Shown here piece after piece: positions 13,138 through 24,188 of a DNA stretch of 64,000 nucleotides. The notes beneath the pieces were generated by a model, which was given only the letters and a program-made list of their open reading frames with translations, was not told where the DNA came from and did no database searches. Position 1 is the stretch's first letter. Each line of letters begins with the position of its first letter. This DNA is from Pictodentalium vernedei (Eukaryota; Mollusca; Scaphopoda; Dentaliida; Dentaliidae): contig CM062290.1 in NCBI GenBank assembly GCA_031216915.1, forward strand, positions 169,279,453-169,343,452. Direction: 5' to 3'. Position numbers and translations under genes: made by a program.

Positions 13138-13386
13138 TTAACCCTTTACCCAACGCAGACGATATCAAAATTCATTATTTTAAATATAATTTTTTCAAAT
13201 TTTTCAAAAAATTTCAACAAAACCATATCATGTGACCCCTCGTTGGAACGAGCTCGGCGAGCTCGTTCCAACGAGGGGTCACATGATATGGTTTTGTTGA
13301 AATTTTTTGAAAAATAATATTTTTTCAACGTCTGAATTTGCATACTACGCGGGCGGATGCGGCCGATTCGATGGGTAAAGGGTTGA
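13138..13386. mobile_element. Palindromic TTAA MITE, family B
   Basis: Ends CCCTTTACCCAACGCAGACG and GGGTAAAGGG. Arms of about 57 nt are perfect around one central base near 13259. The right TTAA has become TTGA. Confidence 0.88.
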
Positions 13387-13481
13387 ACTATCACAGTATT
13401 CTTCATAAAAATTGGTACTCCCCAGAAACACAAACAGTTTGGGTAAAGAAGTTTAGGATTTGTTCTTCCCATAACATTACT

Positions 13482-13710
13482 TTAACACTTTGAACTCAAA
13501 AGGCCGTTTTTTGGCCCGGAGATTTGATATAACATGCATTTACAAAGTAGATAGTTGCTCAGTGACTCTATGTGGTAGACCAATCAGGATTTTTAACCCA
13601 GGCTGCAAGTTGAAAATACTGATTGTTCTTCTCCCAAGTACCGAATACAGCCTCTACCAGTTAATGGCTCTGAACTGGCATGGAATATACAATCAGCGTC
13701 CGAGGGATTT
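13482..13710. mobile_element. TTAA MITE, family C, old copy
   Basis: Starts TTAACACTTTGAACTC. Contains GTAGACCAATCAGGATTTTT and CAGGCTGCAAGTTGAAAATA. The right border is unclear. Confidence 0.55.
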
Positions 13711-13784
13711 AAGGAGGAAATGCAAAATATTAGATACTTCTACCCCAACAGTCTACGTTCGAATTTTAGTGTATGTGGGGTATA

Positions 13785-15360
13785 TACTACTCAAAGTTTG
13801 CTAAGCACCACATATTTGACACATCATTGTGAAATTTTCTTGTGACGCATTTGCGATGTTTTAGGTGGATATGATTGAGGAATGTATTGAGATGGTCCCC
13901 AGTGTTTACATTAGCTCTCTTGACAGACAGACTTTTCGTGACAGTCATGGAAAGCATGCCCCCCCCCCCCCCCCACCCCTTGATTTCCATGATGTTTTCG
14001 TGCACTGTCTACATGTGCATGAGATGTGTAGGGTATTGTCTTCATTTCAACACAAACCCATGTGATTTAATGATTGAATATGGCGAATGCAAATGAAAGA
14101 AGACATTTGTCTGAAACATAAGTGTGGTGGGCTGTAGGGATGGTGGAACAAGGGGCTACCCATCGTCAGGTTGGCGAAGCCCTTGGTGTGCACCATACGG
14201 TGATCACCAGAGACTGGTCAAGATTTGAGCAGTATGGCACACCAGTCAGACGACATGGTGCTAGCAGAGGCAGGGCAACATATGAAGCTGAAGACCGGTT
14301 TTTGATCATTCAGGCCCGTAGAAACCGCTTTGACACGGCAACCCAGCTTCGCAGTGACCTTCAGAATGCATACGGGGATAAATATTTCGACGTAGACTAT
14401 CCGGGCAAGGTTGCGCGAAGGTGGTCTCCGACCGAGAAGACCATGTATTCGCATTCAGCTGTCCCAGAACCACCGCCAGGCACGATATGAATGGGCCATG
14501 GATCACGTTGGATAGACCGGAGAAGATTGACGACCTTCCCTTTTACAGATGAGTCAAGGTACTGCCTAGACAACACAGACAAGCATTCTATGGTATGGAG
14601 AAGACCAGGAACGCGATTCAATGCAGCCAACATTGCTGAGAATGACCGCTGTGGTGGAGGGTCAATAATGGTCTGTGGCGGCATCAGCTGGGATGGACGT
14701 ACAGAGCTATGTGTCCTTGACCGTGGTGCATTGACTGCACAGAGGTACATTGATGAGATCCTGGATGCCCACGTCAGATTGTTTGTATGCAGGTGCAGTG
14801 GGTGATAGATTCATTCTGATGGACGATAATGCCCGTCCTCATGTTGCCCATGCTGACCGGGAGTTCCGACAGAGCGAGGGGATTGTGCGTATGGACTGGC
14901 CAGCAAGATCTCCTGACCTCAATCCAATCGAACATGTCTGGAATGAGTTGCAGCTTGCAATTTCAGTCCGTCTAATCCAACCAAGAAGTGTCCAAGAGCT
15001 TGGTGCCGTACTGGTCCAACAATGGAACAACATCCCACAAAGGCCATCTGGAACCTGACTGGGAGCATGAGAAGGCGTTGTCAAGCTGTAATTAACAATA
15101 ATGGGTCTCAAAAGTTCGATCCGTCAACTTTTTGGCAAATTTGAAAAATTTCCCCTTTTACCAATAATATCCATTTTCCATGGTTATCGTATTCAAAAGC
15201 TAAAAAATAATGTCAAACACAAACACAATCTTAATTGCTGTGCTCAAATCATTAAAGATATAATTAAATATAAAACATATAAACTTTTCATAACAATATT
15301 TCAACTAAAACGTAAAACAGGCAGTTGGATATGCTTGGTGCTCAGCAACTTTGAGTAGTA
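13785..15360 (+). mobile_element. Tc1/mariner-like transposon, copy 1
   Basis: About 1.58 kb, bounded by inverted repeats of ~25 bp (left TACTACTCAAAGTTTGCTAA, right its near complement ending GAGTAGTA) and flanked by TA on both sides, as expected for Tc1/mariner. It contains a broken transposase. A 16-C tract at 13959-13974, absent from copy 2 at 57730-59266, lies in the left untranslated part. Confidence 0.9.
14080..15058 (+). pseudogene. Tc1-like DD34E transposase, broken
   Basis: Starts MANANERRHLSE, then hits TAA at 14119-14121. A helix-turn-helix part follows (VEQGATHRQVGEALGVHHTV...), then the catalytic core: D1 in FTDESRY (14548-14550), D2 in MDDNARPH (14825-14827) and E in SPDLNPIEHVWNEL (14930-14932). 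Thirty-four residues separate D2 and E, which is the DD34E signature. D1 and D2 are in different frames, and another frame change lies near 14470-14500. All three catalytic residues survive, but no continuous protein can be made. Confidence 0.88.
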
Positions 15361-15574
15361 TATTAGAGCACACTGTTTTACAGAGTGGATTTTTCACCCA
15401 CCCAAAGTCAATTACTGCTAAAAAAACCCGAAACTTTTGTCTCGATAGCTTTCATTTTCTCATTGCCAACCAATCGCCGATTGCTTTTTGAAGTTCTAAT
15501 ATACTTTGATATCTGCTAAGAATGAATATGTTAATAATGATTTACACATTTTTCGAGGCAGCACAAATTGAATA

Positions 15575-15945
15575 TTTACACCATATTTCAGTTACTATTG
15601 ACTCTTGTCAGATCACCGAAGTTACGCAACGTCGAGCGCGGTTAGTAGTTGGATGGGTGACCATTTCAGCGACTGATTCACGTTCCCGCGTTGTGTCCAT
15701 GGGCAAGACACTTATTGCCTACATGGGGACACGATGACGCTGTGTACTAAGGCGTACTGCACATCGAAGGTGCGCATGTCTTCAACCAATCTAACCCTGC
15801 CTGTGCCGCGGTGCAGTGTTCAGAGTTACGATGTTGGGAGCTGACAGCTGCTCGTCGTTGCTCGGTGGTTCTCTCCGGGTACTCCGGCTTCCTCCACCCG
15901 TAAAACTGTCACTATCATGATATGACCCTGGCTGTTAATGTGTCG
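15575..15945 (+). mobile_element. SINE with 5S-rRNA-derived head
   Basis: 15576-15668 resembles 5S rRNA: CTTGTCAGATCACCGAAGTT, ACGCAACGTCGAGCGCGGTT, then AGTAGTTGGATGGGTGACC. This covers the internal promoter, box A near 15619-15636 and box C at 15649-15662. It then runs into the body shared with the tRNA-headed SINEs (GTTGTGTCCATGGGCAAGAC through GGCTTCCTCCACCCGTAAAA) and ends in a tail with ATATGACCCTGGCTG and GTGTCGTTAA. The body motif CCTTGGGCAAGACACTTCAC recalls the V-SINE domain (inference). A MITE is inserted in its TTAA. Confidence 0.8.
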
Positions 15946-16196
15946 TTAACCCTTTGCCTAACATGAAAAGCAGACGACACTTTTAAAAACAATTCTTCAA
16001 TAACTAATTTTTCTCATTTTTGTCTCAAAAACATAGATTATGACCCCTCAGTGGAACGATCTCGTCGAGCTCGTTCCAATGAGGTGTCATAACCTATGTT
16101 TTTGAGACAAAAAATGAAAAAAATAATGAAAATTAATTGGCGATTTTTGAAAATAACGCTGGCCGGTTTTGTTCGTTGCGTTGAGTAAAGGGTTAA
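15946..16196. mobile_element. Palindromic TTAA MITE, family A, in SINE tail
   Basis: TTAA at 15946-15949 and 16193-16196, ends CCCTTTGCCTAACATGAAAA and TTGAGTAAAGGG. Arms are near-perfect around 16068. The left TTAA is part of the SINE tail GTGTCGTTAA. Confidence 0.9.
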
Positions 16197-16721
16197 ATCC
16201 TAATAAAAAAAAAGAAAAAAAAAGTTACTATTGACAAAACAAAAGTGTCCATATTGGAAAGGTGATGCCATTTTACAAGCTTTCGCGCCAGTTGAACACC
16301 ATGACGTTTGCTGAAGTGAAATCTGCTGCGCCGTGACAGCAGTTAGATCGTAACAGCTTTCACGTCACCAAACATCACCGATGGAAGGACTTACTGCATT
16401 GATTGACTTGAAGCCATCTTAAAAGGTCAGAATCATATTCCAGAAATCTAGTATTTTAAAAATCAGTGATCAAACCACAAATCCATGACCCAGACTGGAA
16501 AAAAAACAGGCTGTTGGGATAAAAACAATCTTCTGAATCAAGAAATGCAAAACCCAAGAAATCGTTGACAAAACAAGTAGTACGAATTACAATGACATAT
16601 TAAAAATAAAACGAATGGATTTTATCTATACAAACAACCATGTGATTGGTACTCATCAGAATCAAGCAAAGAGTTTGCGAAAATGTGTTCCCGATGAAAA
16701 ATGCGAACTGGAGCAAATACA

Positions 16722-16945
16722 ATAAATCTTTTACAATTGTATTTTCTAGAATTGTATTTGCTACTTATTAATATAACTGACGAAAATGAATCATTAGTGT
16801 ATTAAAAGATATGGCAATTTGCCAAGTGGCAAATTGCCACATCATTGAAAATGTTAATGGCTCATTTCAACACATTTATAGTTATAACTAGAAAATACAA
16901 TTCTAGAAAAGACAATTGTAAAAGTTATATAGTATTGGCTCCTGA
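16722..16945. mobile_element. AT-rich palindromic MITE
   Basis: Same family as 34950-35175 and the closest copy to it. The centre reads ATGGCAATTTGCCAAGTGGC. Confidence 0.75.
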
Positions 16946-16977
16946 AATAAATGAAATAAATGTACAGTGTGGTTAGA

Positions 16978-17231
16978 TTAAAACCCTTTACCTAACATGA
17001 AAAGCAGACGACACTTGCAAAAAAAATTCTTGAATAACTAATTTTTTTCATTTTTTGTCTCAAAAACATAGGTTATGACCCCTCGTTGGAACGAGCTCGA
17101 CGAGCTCGTTCCAACGAGGGGTCATAACCTATGTTTTTGAGACAAAAAATGAAAAAAATAATGAAAATTAATTGGCAATTTTTGAGAATAGCGCTGGCCG
17201 GTTTTGGCCGTTACGTTGGGTAAAGGGTTAA
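16978..17231. mobile_element. Palindromic TTAA MITE, family A
   Basis: Arms of about 58 nt, perfect around the single base 17100. Right TTAA intact. The left end reads TTAAAACCCTTTACC, with two extra A. Confidence 0.9.
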
Positions 17232-17387
17232 ACAGATTCCCAAACTCACCCTAGCAATATACGTCACCACTGCATTCGTGTGGTGTTCTAACTCGTGAAT
17301 CAGTATCCAGAGACTTCTGAATGCGATACAAACTACATACTGAGTTAATGCCAAATATTTTTATTGAGGAAGAGTGGAGGTTGGAGG

Positions 17388-17990
17388 GGGCATAGCTGAG
17401 TAGGTATGGTGGTAAAATATTCAGCGCTCGGTGACGGGTGCCCTAGTCCCCGGTTCGAAGCTCATCGATGCTAGCTCTCGAAAACGCGCCAATTTTCAGG
17501 CGAGTTTCGGTAAGAGCACATACCTGGTTGGGGTACTTGCTTGATATATAAGCTATGCAAGTAACTTCGAGCACGTGCATTCTCGTGGAGCAACATTAAT
17601 TGAGATTTCAGTTAAAAAGGGAACCACAGACCAATATAGCAATTAGCTACTCCAACAGTATGGAATGTCGAAGGAATTACGATCCATGGGATAGCTCAGA
17701 TTTAACTAGCTGCTCTCGTAGATAATTACCATAAAAAAAAACATTCAGAAAACTGTCAACTTTTGCATATCGAACTTGTGGCATCTTCTGAAAGCGAACC
17801 AAAATATTGGCCTAGATAACATGCTTTTTGAGGGTTGTGTGTTAACTCAGTAGGATTGGTAGTCAAACAGTCAGGGCGAGTCGACGGGTTCAGTGGCCCC
17901 AAATTCGAGCCTCATCTCTGCTGGCTGTAAAAACTTCCATATTTTCAGGTAAGTTTCGGTAAGAGCATACACCTAGCGAGATAACTGATT
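17388..17990 (+). repeat. Tandem tRNA-headed repeat, second family (array 1)
   Basis: Two head-to-tail copies, starting near 17390 and 17826. Each head has an A-box-like TAGCTGAGTAGG or TAACTCAGTAGG and a B-box-like GGTTCGAAGCT or AATTCGAGCCT, then TTTTCAGGCGAGTTTCGGTA. The first copy continues with AACATTAATTGAGATTTCAG and CTGCTCTCGTAGATAATTAC. The second ends at a 24-G tract (17995-18018). Confidence 0.7.
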
Positions 17991-17994
17991 TCAT

Positions 17995-18018
17995 GGGGGG
18001 GGGGGGGGGGGGGGGGGG
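17995..18018. repeat. 24-G homopolymer
   Basis: One of about fifteen poly-G or poly-C tracts of 12 bases or more in the window (others near 4382, 4585, 13959, 19062, 24076, 39697, 51473, 52287, 54029, 54153, 56452, 58076, 60001). Confidence 0.95.
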
Positions 18019-18525
18019 ACGTTTTTTCCAGGAACGTATGATGGGGTAGGTAGGTGGTCGGAGTGGCCAGAAATCAATTTTTTCCATGGTTTAAATATTT
18101 TTCCTTCCATTGCTTTAGTGATTTTATAGGCTTTTTAGGATAGGTACATCCATATAAATGTTGATTCTGTCATTTTTATACATTTGCAGCATTCATTCAA
18201 TGAGTCATTAGTCACTCTTTTCAACCAGTTTGAACTTGTTTAGCTTTTTACTCGGCATCTGATATACAACTAGAACCGCTGGATGAAAACAGAAGACTTA
18301 TTTTCAAGACATACCAAGTGTATATATATTCCCAACTGACACTCCTAATTTGAGAATGGTCGTGCACTGGGTACTCAAAAGTATTGAAAGTCATTGGTAG
18401 TATATATTTGTTCTTCAAGCTGTTTCCTGCCACTCCACTCGTTTTCACCCTCAATATTTGACATAAGATAATAAAATTGTAAGAAAAATAACCCTATAAA
18501 TTACGCATGCAAGCTCAAGAAAACT

Positions 18526-18715
18526 TTAACCCCTCACCTAACGTAACGACTAAAACCGTCCAGCGCTATTCTCAAAAATCGCCAATTAATTTTCATTATA
18601 TTTTCATTTTTTGTCCCAAAAACATAGGTTATGACCCCTCATTGGAACGAAAATTGGTTATTCAAGAATTGTGTTCGCAAGTGTCGTCTGCTTTTCATGT
18701 TAGGTAAAGGGTTAA
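18526..18715. mobile_element. TTAA MITE, family A, one arm deleted
   Basis: Both TTAA ends and terminal sequences are present, but the second hairpin arm is missing after GACCCCTCATTGGAACG, so the copy is about 60 bp short. Confidence 0.85.
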
Positions 18716-19069
18716 AGAATTAAAAGGTATACTTAATCAAATACACTAAATAGAATAAAAGTTATTGAACCCCAGAATACCAGTATTAATACATTTTTAT
18801 AATCACATGCTCTAATTGTTAAATAGCATACTATAAAAAAATATTTAGTGGTACCCTACTGGGTAACCCGATTAAAACATTGATCTATTTGGGTATCTCA
18901 TAGTCCATGTTCTTTTAACATGGATACAAGCAGAAGCAACTGTATATCAATTCTGGAAGTTGGAATTTGTAAAAAATAAAATCGTTTTTCAACATCTGAT
19001 CAACCGTCATCATTTGATTAACCTTGCCCCATGATCCAAACTGTAAATCTCAATACTGAGAGGGGGGGG

Positions 19070-19446
19070 GGGGGGGGCGTGGTGGCTCAGTTGGTAGAGG
19101 TGCAGGCTGCAAGCCGAGAGGTCCTCGGTTCGAATCCCACCTGCGGCAACCGCGTTGTGTCCTTGGGCAAGACACTTCACCCCGATTGCCTACATGGGGG
19201 CACGATGACGCTGTGTACTGAGGCGTACTGCACGTCGATGGTGCGCATGTCTTCAACCAATCTAACCCTGCCTGTGCTGCGGTGCAGAGTTCAGAGTTAC
19301 GATGTTGGAGAGCTGGCAGCTGCTCGTCGTTGCTCGGTGGTTCTCTCCGGGTACTCCGGCTTCCCCCACCTGTAAAACTGTCACGGTCACGATTAGCCAT
19401 TGTGCATAAGTATGTGACCTTAAACACCAATAAATAAATAAATAAT
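19070..19446 (+). mobile_element. SINE with tRNA-derived head, near full length
   Basis: Pol III A box TGGCTCAGTTGG (19081) and B box GGTTCGAATCC (19128), then GTTGTGTCCTTGGGCAAGAC, the shared body, GTGACCTTAAACACCAATAA and an (AATA)n tail. It is directly preceded by a 17-G tract. Confidence 0.88.
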
Positions 19447-19769
19447 ACTGTGAGGACATGAGTATCAAACTTGCAGAAAACTCACCAAATTTTGCAGACG
19501 TTTTTCAATACAACGTGCTCATCAACTTCCTGTGCAGACTGTGAACAAATAATACTGAAGAAAATGATAAGGATATAAAGACCACCCTGTAGACATTTTT
19601 AAACTGTAGTCAATACAGAGCAGGACAGTGAATATCCATCAAAGGGGTGGGGGTGTTAGACACTGGTTGGAAAAAACGGTCGAAAATGAAATAAAAATGG
19701 GGAAAGGGTTGGGTGGGTGGGTGGTCTAACATGTTGAAAGTTAAAAATCATATGTTTCACGATATTTTC

Positions 19770-19882
19770 TCCGACCCCGCCCCTGCATATAGACGGGATA
19801 AAATTAAATTCGAGCAAGTGTACCCTGACAGATCTCCCATTAATGGCGATTTCTATATGAAAACTGGAAATACAGACAAATA
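19770..19882 (+). repeat. Tandem tRNA-headed repeat, unit interrupted by Tc1 copy 3 (left part)
   Basis: 3' half of a unit of the family at 17388-17990 (AAATTAAATTCGAGCAAGTG, then ATGGCGATTTC). The unit resumes at 21380. Confidence 0.7.
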
Positions 19883-21379
19883 TCCTGAGTCAAAAAAGAA
19901 AGTATAATAAACTTTGAGGAGCAATTCTTTTAGTGTTATCGACTTTAATCCCAAACAAATTATTGTAAATTCATATTTCGAGTCTAGCTGCATGAATTAG
20001 TATAATTTCATGTTCTTACCGTTGCCAGCGTCAGGTCATGACGTCGCAATTCAGACATGGGGTGAAATGAAAAGTTCACACATGCAGACAATAGCATGTA
20101 TGTCCACCGTTTGCCTCTTGAAAGACAACCACGGCGCGTGGATCTGATAAGCCCCTGGATGTCACCCTGTATTGCGTTCCACTCCTGCCTTAGAACATTA
20201 CGTAAATCGCCTATTGATCATGAAGTCGTACACGACGGTCCAATTGATCCCAAAAGATGCTCGATTGGCGACAAATCTGGCAAAAGTGGGGGCCAGGGAA
20301 GAAGTTCGATGCTCTGCTCCTCAAAGTCACGACAGATACGCGCCATGTGACATCGGGCCTTGTCTTGCTGGAACAACTGCAATCCGACGTTAGCGCTGAA
20401 CAACGGGACAAGAACAGCGTTAACAATTTCGTCCCTATATCGCTGTCCATTCAGATTACCATCGATGAAGATCAACTGCGTTCGATGGTGCAAGGAAATT
20501 CCTGCCCAATCCATTACACTACCCTCGCCGAAACGGTCGCATTCCCGCACGCAAGCATCAGAAAACCGTTCTCCTCGTCGGCGATACACTCTTGCCCTAC
20601 TATCAGCGCGCCGTAGACAAAATCGTGATTCATCACTAAAATGAACTGTGCACCAACGCTGCTGAGTATAACGAACACGCTGACGTACCCATTCCATTCT
20701 GACGGTACGATGACATTGGGTAAGGATTGGTCTGTGGTATGAACGCCCACTTCGGATGCCGTGTTCAGCGAGTCTGTTGCGGACAGTTTGTGCACTGATT
20801 CTATTGTTAGTTCTACCAGGAGTAATTGCTGCTGTCCTCGTCGCCGGAAGGAAGCGATCCCGCAAGTGAGACGTCCTGATGTGTCAGTCTTGTGCAGGGG
20901 ACGTAACTCTTGGTCGACCTGAACGCGGTCGGTCGGCAGTAGATCCGGTGGTTCTATACCTTCCAATGAGACGGTAAATAGTGGCCACAGTGACACCGAA
21001 CTCAGTAGCGAGCTCATCTGGAGGTATGTCAGCCTCATGCATACTAATGGCACGCAACCTCTGATTTTCGGTTAACCTTGGCATTTTGTAAAATGTCGGA
21101 TAACAAAAACTAGCGTGTTTTCTCAATAACCCAGGCTCTCTTGCACAACATAACACAAAGGAAATCGTCGATCATTCATTCAATTTGACATTCTCGGGTA
21201 GCACGTGCTATTTTGAAATCCTTAGCAAAATTGTACACGGTTGGGTAGACAACAACAACATGTCATCAAACTCTTTGCACGACTTCTTGTCCACAAACAT
21301 GCAACATTAGAACTATATTTCATCCTTTATGCTATTTTTTCACATTTGTTTCTATTATACTTTCTTTTTTGACTCCGTA
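19883..21379 (-). mobile_element. Tc1/mariner-like transposon, copy 3 (second family)
   Basis: About 1.5 kb on the minus strand, bounded by inverted repeats of the form TACTGAGTCAAAAAAGAAAG. It is inserted at a TA in the tail of a tRNA-headed tandem repeat. Removing it, with one TA, restores GACAAATATAACAG, which is intact in the unit at 21870-21885. The right-hand TA has mutated to TG. Confidence 0.9.
20218..21084 (-). pseudogene. Tc1-like DD34E transposase, broken (copy 3)
   Basis: Starts at 21084 with MPRLTENQRLRAISMHEAD, followed by a helix-turn-helix (PPDELATEFGVTVATIYRLI). A TGA at 20886-20884 stands where copy 4 has CGA, so it is an Arg-to-stop change in the same frame. The catalytic part, in frame after the stop, has FSDESRF, FQQDKARCH and LSPIEHL, so D, D and E are all present. 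One residue is missing after CRDF relative to copy 4, and the C-terminus diverges after IEHL. Confidence 0.88.
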
Positions 21380-22550
21380 TGTAACAGTAATCTGGCCCAA
21401 CTTCATTGAAAGCTGAAAAGCTTACGATTCATGGAATGTCTCCGATTTTTTAAAAAAGGCGTTCTCGTATACGATTACAACAAAACAACATAGAGGGATT
21501 TTTAATTTTTACATATGGGCCTTGGGACGTGTTCTGAATCCGAAACAAACTACCGGTTGAGTTAATTCCAACCATTTTGGGGGTTGTGTGTTAGCACATT
21601 CGGTGTAGTGGTAGAAACATTGAGGGCTAGGCGACGGGCTATGTAGTCGTAATCTGTAGTCGTGAGTTCAAAACTCGTCGATGTTGGCTCCAAAATTCCC
21701 GAAATTTCAGGTCAGTTTCGGTAAGATGACAAGCCTTGTGGGATTCGAGCTTCATAGGGAAGATATAAAATTAAATTCCGTGCTTTATAAGGAAGATATA
21801 AAATGAAATTCGAACTAGTACCTTCTCAGGGATCTCCCTTTAATTGAGATTTCTTTCTTAAAACTGGAACCATAGACAAATATAACAGAAAACTCTTCCA
21901 CTTGCTTAAACGTTGGAAAGTTTACTATCCACAAAATTTCTCAAAATTAAAAACAAGAATTCTCGTAGACAATTACTGGAACACACCGGAAATGAAAGTT
22001 CTCGCATATCGCCCTCGGGAACGGAAAACGAGACAATCTACTGGCTGACTTAATTCCAACTTCGTTTGTACGTTAGCTCGGTAGGAATGGTGGGAGATAG
22101 GCGACGGGTGCCGTAGTTCAGGGTTCAAACCTCATCGATGATGGCTTTAGGAAATCTCCGAATTTCCAAGCCAGATTTCTTACGAGCAAACACCTGGTGG
22201 AATAATTTGTTGATGTAGATCATTTTCAATTAACCCTTTACCCAACGTAACGGCGAAAACCGGCCAGCACTATTTACAAAACTCCCCATTCAATTTTCAT
22301 TATTTTTTTTATTTTTTGACTCAACAACATAGCTATGACCCCTCATTGGAACGAGCTCATCGAGCTCGTTCCAATGAGGGGTCATAAGCTATGTTTTTGA
22401 GACAAAAAAATGAAAATATTAAGTTATTTCAGAAATTTCTTTGCAGGTGTCGTCTGCTTTTCGTGTTAGGTAAAGGGTTATATTCGAGCTAGTTCATCCT
22501 CACAGACTACTATATAAACACATACTGTATTTGAGTCAGCAGTCTGGCAT
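21380..22550 (+). repeat. Tandem tRNA-headed repeat, array 2
   Basis: Resumes after Tc1 copy 3, followed by a full unit from about 21580 (B-box-like GAGTTCAAAACT, then TTTCAGGTCAGTTTCGGTAA) and another from about 22066 (B box GGTTCAAACCT). Units are about 440-480 bp. The last is split by a TTAA MITE at 22230-22481 and resumes at ATTCGAGCTAGTTCATCC. Confidence 0.7.
22230..22481. mobile_element. Palindromic TTAA MITE, family A, inverse orientation
   Basis: Inserted in a tRNA-headed tandem unit. Left TTAA intact, right end TTAT. The hairpin centres near 22351. Confidence 0.87.
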
Positions 22551-22694
22551 TTCAGTACCAAGCAAACGGATGCCCCCATTGCAAATTCTGAGTACATGCT
22601 GTCACCGAAGAGACATCAAAAGAACGAAGTTTCAAAGAATGAAACCACGTTCACAACCACAATAACCACCAAATTGTTACACGGATGTGATGTT

Positions 22695-23345
22695 CAAACA
22701 GACCTCTAGATCAGTCTAATTTGGACACAACGGCAATATGGATGTGGCTTGCATAGTTGGAAAAAAAGCACCGGTATTTTCATCTTATGGCGTCTATTTT
22801 AGGTCCCCGTCTTAAAATGATAGTTTACAACCCCTTATTACAGGTTTTCACCATTATCACTGGTTCCCCCCACCCTTTGACGTAAGTTTACTCGACTAAC
22901 TCGACAAGGCTTCTTAGTTTCCCAGTGTCGAGCCAAAGGCCTATTTGGATGTAAGCTAAATTACGCATGGCGTTTACTGAGAAATGCCACAAACATGAAT
23001 ATAATAGATCTCAAGCTTTAAGTACATGATCATATAGAAATCGCCACAGAAAAGCAATCGCCGTCGACAGTGTCGTATACGACACTTTCGACGTCAATTG
23101 CTTTTTTCTGTGGCGAACTCTGTGGATTTTTAAAAAATATTATTTATCTGTTGCATTGTTTGATTCGAAGGTAAGCTCTAAGCTATATTAGAAGCATCAG
23201 GGAGACCCGGCCAAACTATATATTGCCGAAACACTGCAAAACTTTGGAAAAAGTTTCAAACTCCGCATAATTTGGGCGCAATTATCTTATTTGGGCACAA
23301 CGTTTACCGTCGTTAGTTGGGAAGAATTTAAAGGCCCGTGTTCAA
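22695..23345 (+). mobile_element. ~0.6-kb element with central palindrome, second copy
   Basis: Inverse copy of 5051-5672, with palindrome at 23040-23125 and the same arms (CCCAGTGTCGAGCCAAAGGC; GATTCGAAGGTAAGCTCTAA). Confidence 0.65.
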
Positions 23346-23349
23346 ACTT

Positions 23350-24185
23350 TAGATTGGGACTAAATTCGCTTTGTACTCGACTGAGTTTGAAATAAAAACT
23401 CGCACCGGACAAAAATAAAGATCTGAGTGAGGAAGCGTTACGGATGCGTTGCGACAGAAAAGAAGTTTCTAAATCGATTTAGTGATTGAGCAGTTTAATA
23501 ACATCGTGTAATTAACGCCATATGTTATCATATTGATCATTCAACTCCATTTTGTTGGCTTCGTCCGAACCTTGCCATCTGTAAACAACTCAGCTGACTT
23601 TCACACATCTATTTACTTGCCTCTGTGGAACTGTAACACTTTTGGTGCGGCTCACAGTCAAAGGCGTCATGAAGATGACCAATTGGGAGACGTGCTGTAA
23701 AGCCTATTTATCCCAGTTGTGATGAATCCAAATCCCGACTGATGAATGTTCCATGACCGTCATCAAGGCACGCCTTGGTGATGTAACTGGAATATTTGTG
23801 AATTATAGTTTTAAAAAATCAGGAAATATGTTTGTGTATAGGCACATGCTGTAATCGTGATGCATGGGCGTCCCCACCTCTTATTTACCGGACTCACAAT
23901 TGGTCCTGCTGGGACCTTGACATCCTCGATTGACCACAAGCCTCCGTTTGTATGAGACCAACCGTGAGTGTGACGTTAAGGCCAAAAAGCAAATCTAGTC
24001 CCGTAAGAAAGTACATGATTTCCAACGAGAGCGAATCAATATCCAATGAAAATGTTCCGGCTGAAAAATGATTGGGGGGGGGGGGGCACCCCCACCCTCC
24101 CATAGTTAAGCCCCTGTTCATAGTGGGTAGTTTGTGATGTTCGGGGTGAGTGCTGGCGATGTAAAAAACCCACAAATCGCTACCT
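23350..24185. other. No gene recognised
   Basis: Unassigned, with a poly-G tract near 24076. Confidence 0.35.
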
Positions 24186-24188
24186 TAT

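Noticed and set aside
15575..15668. Functional 5S rRNA gene
   Set aside because: Both 5S ends are missing and the sequence runs directly into a SINE body.
19031..19430. Open frames of 114 and 126 codons on both strands
   Set aside because: They lie over a SINE and a poly-G tract. Similar frames recur at every SINE copy.
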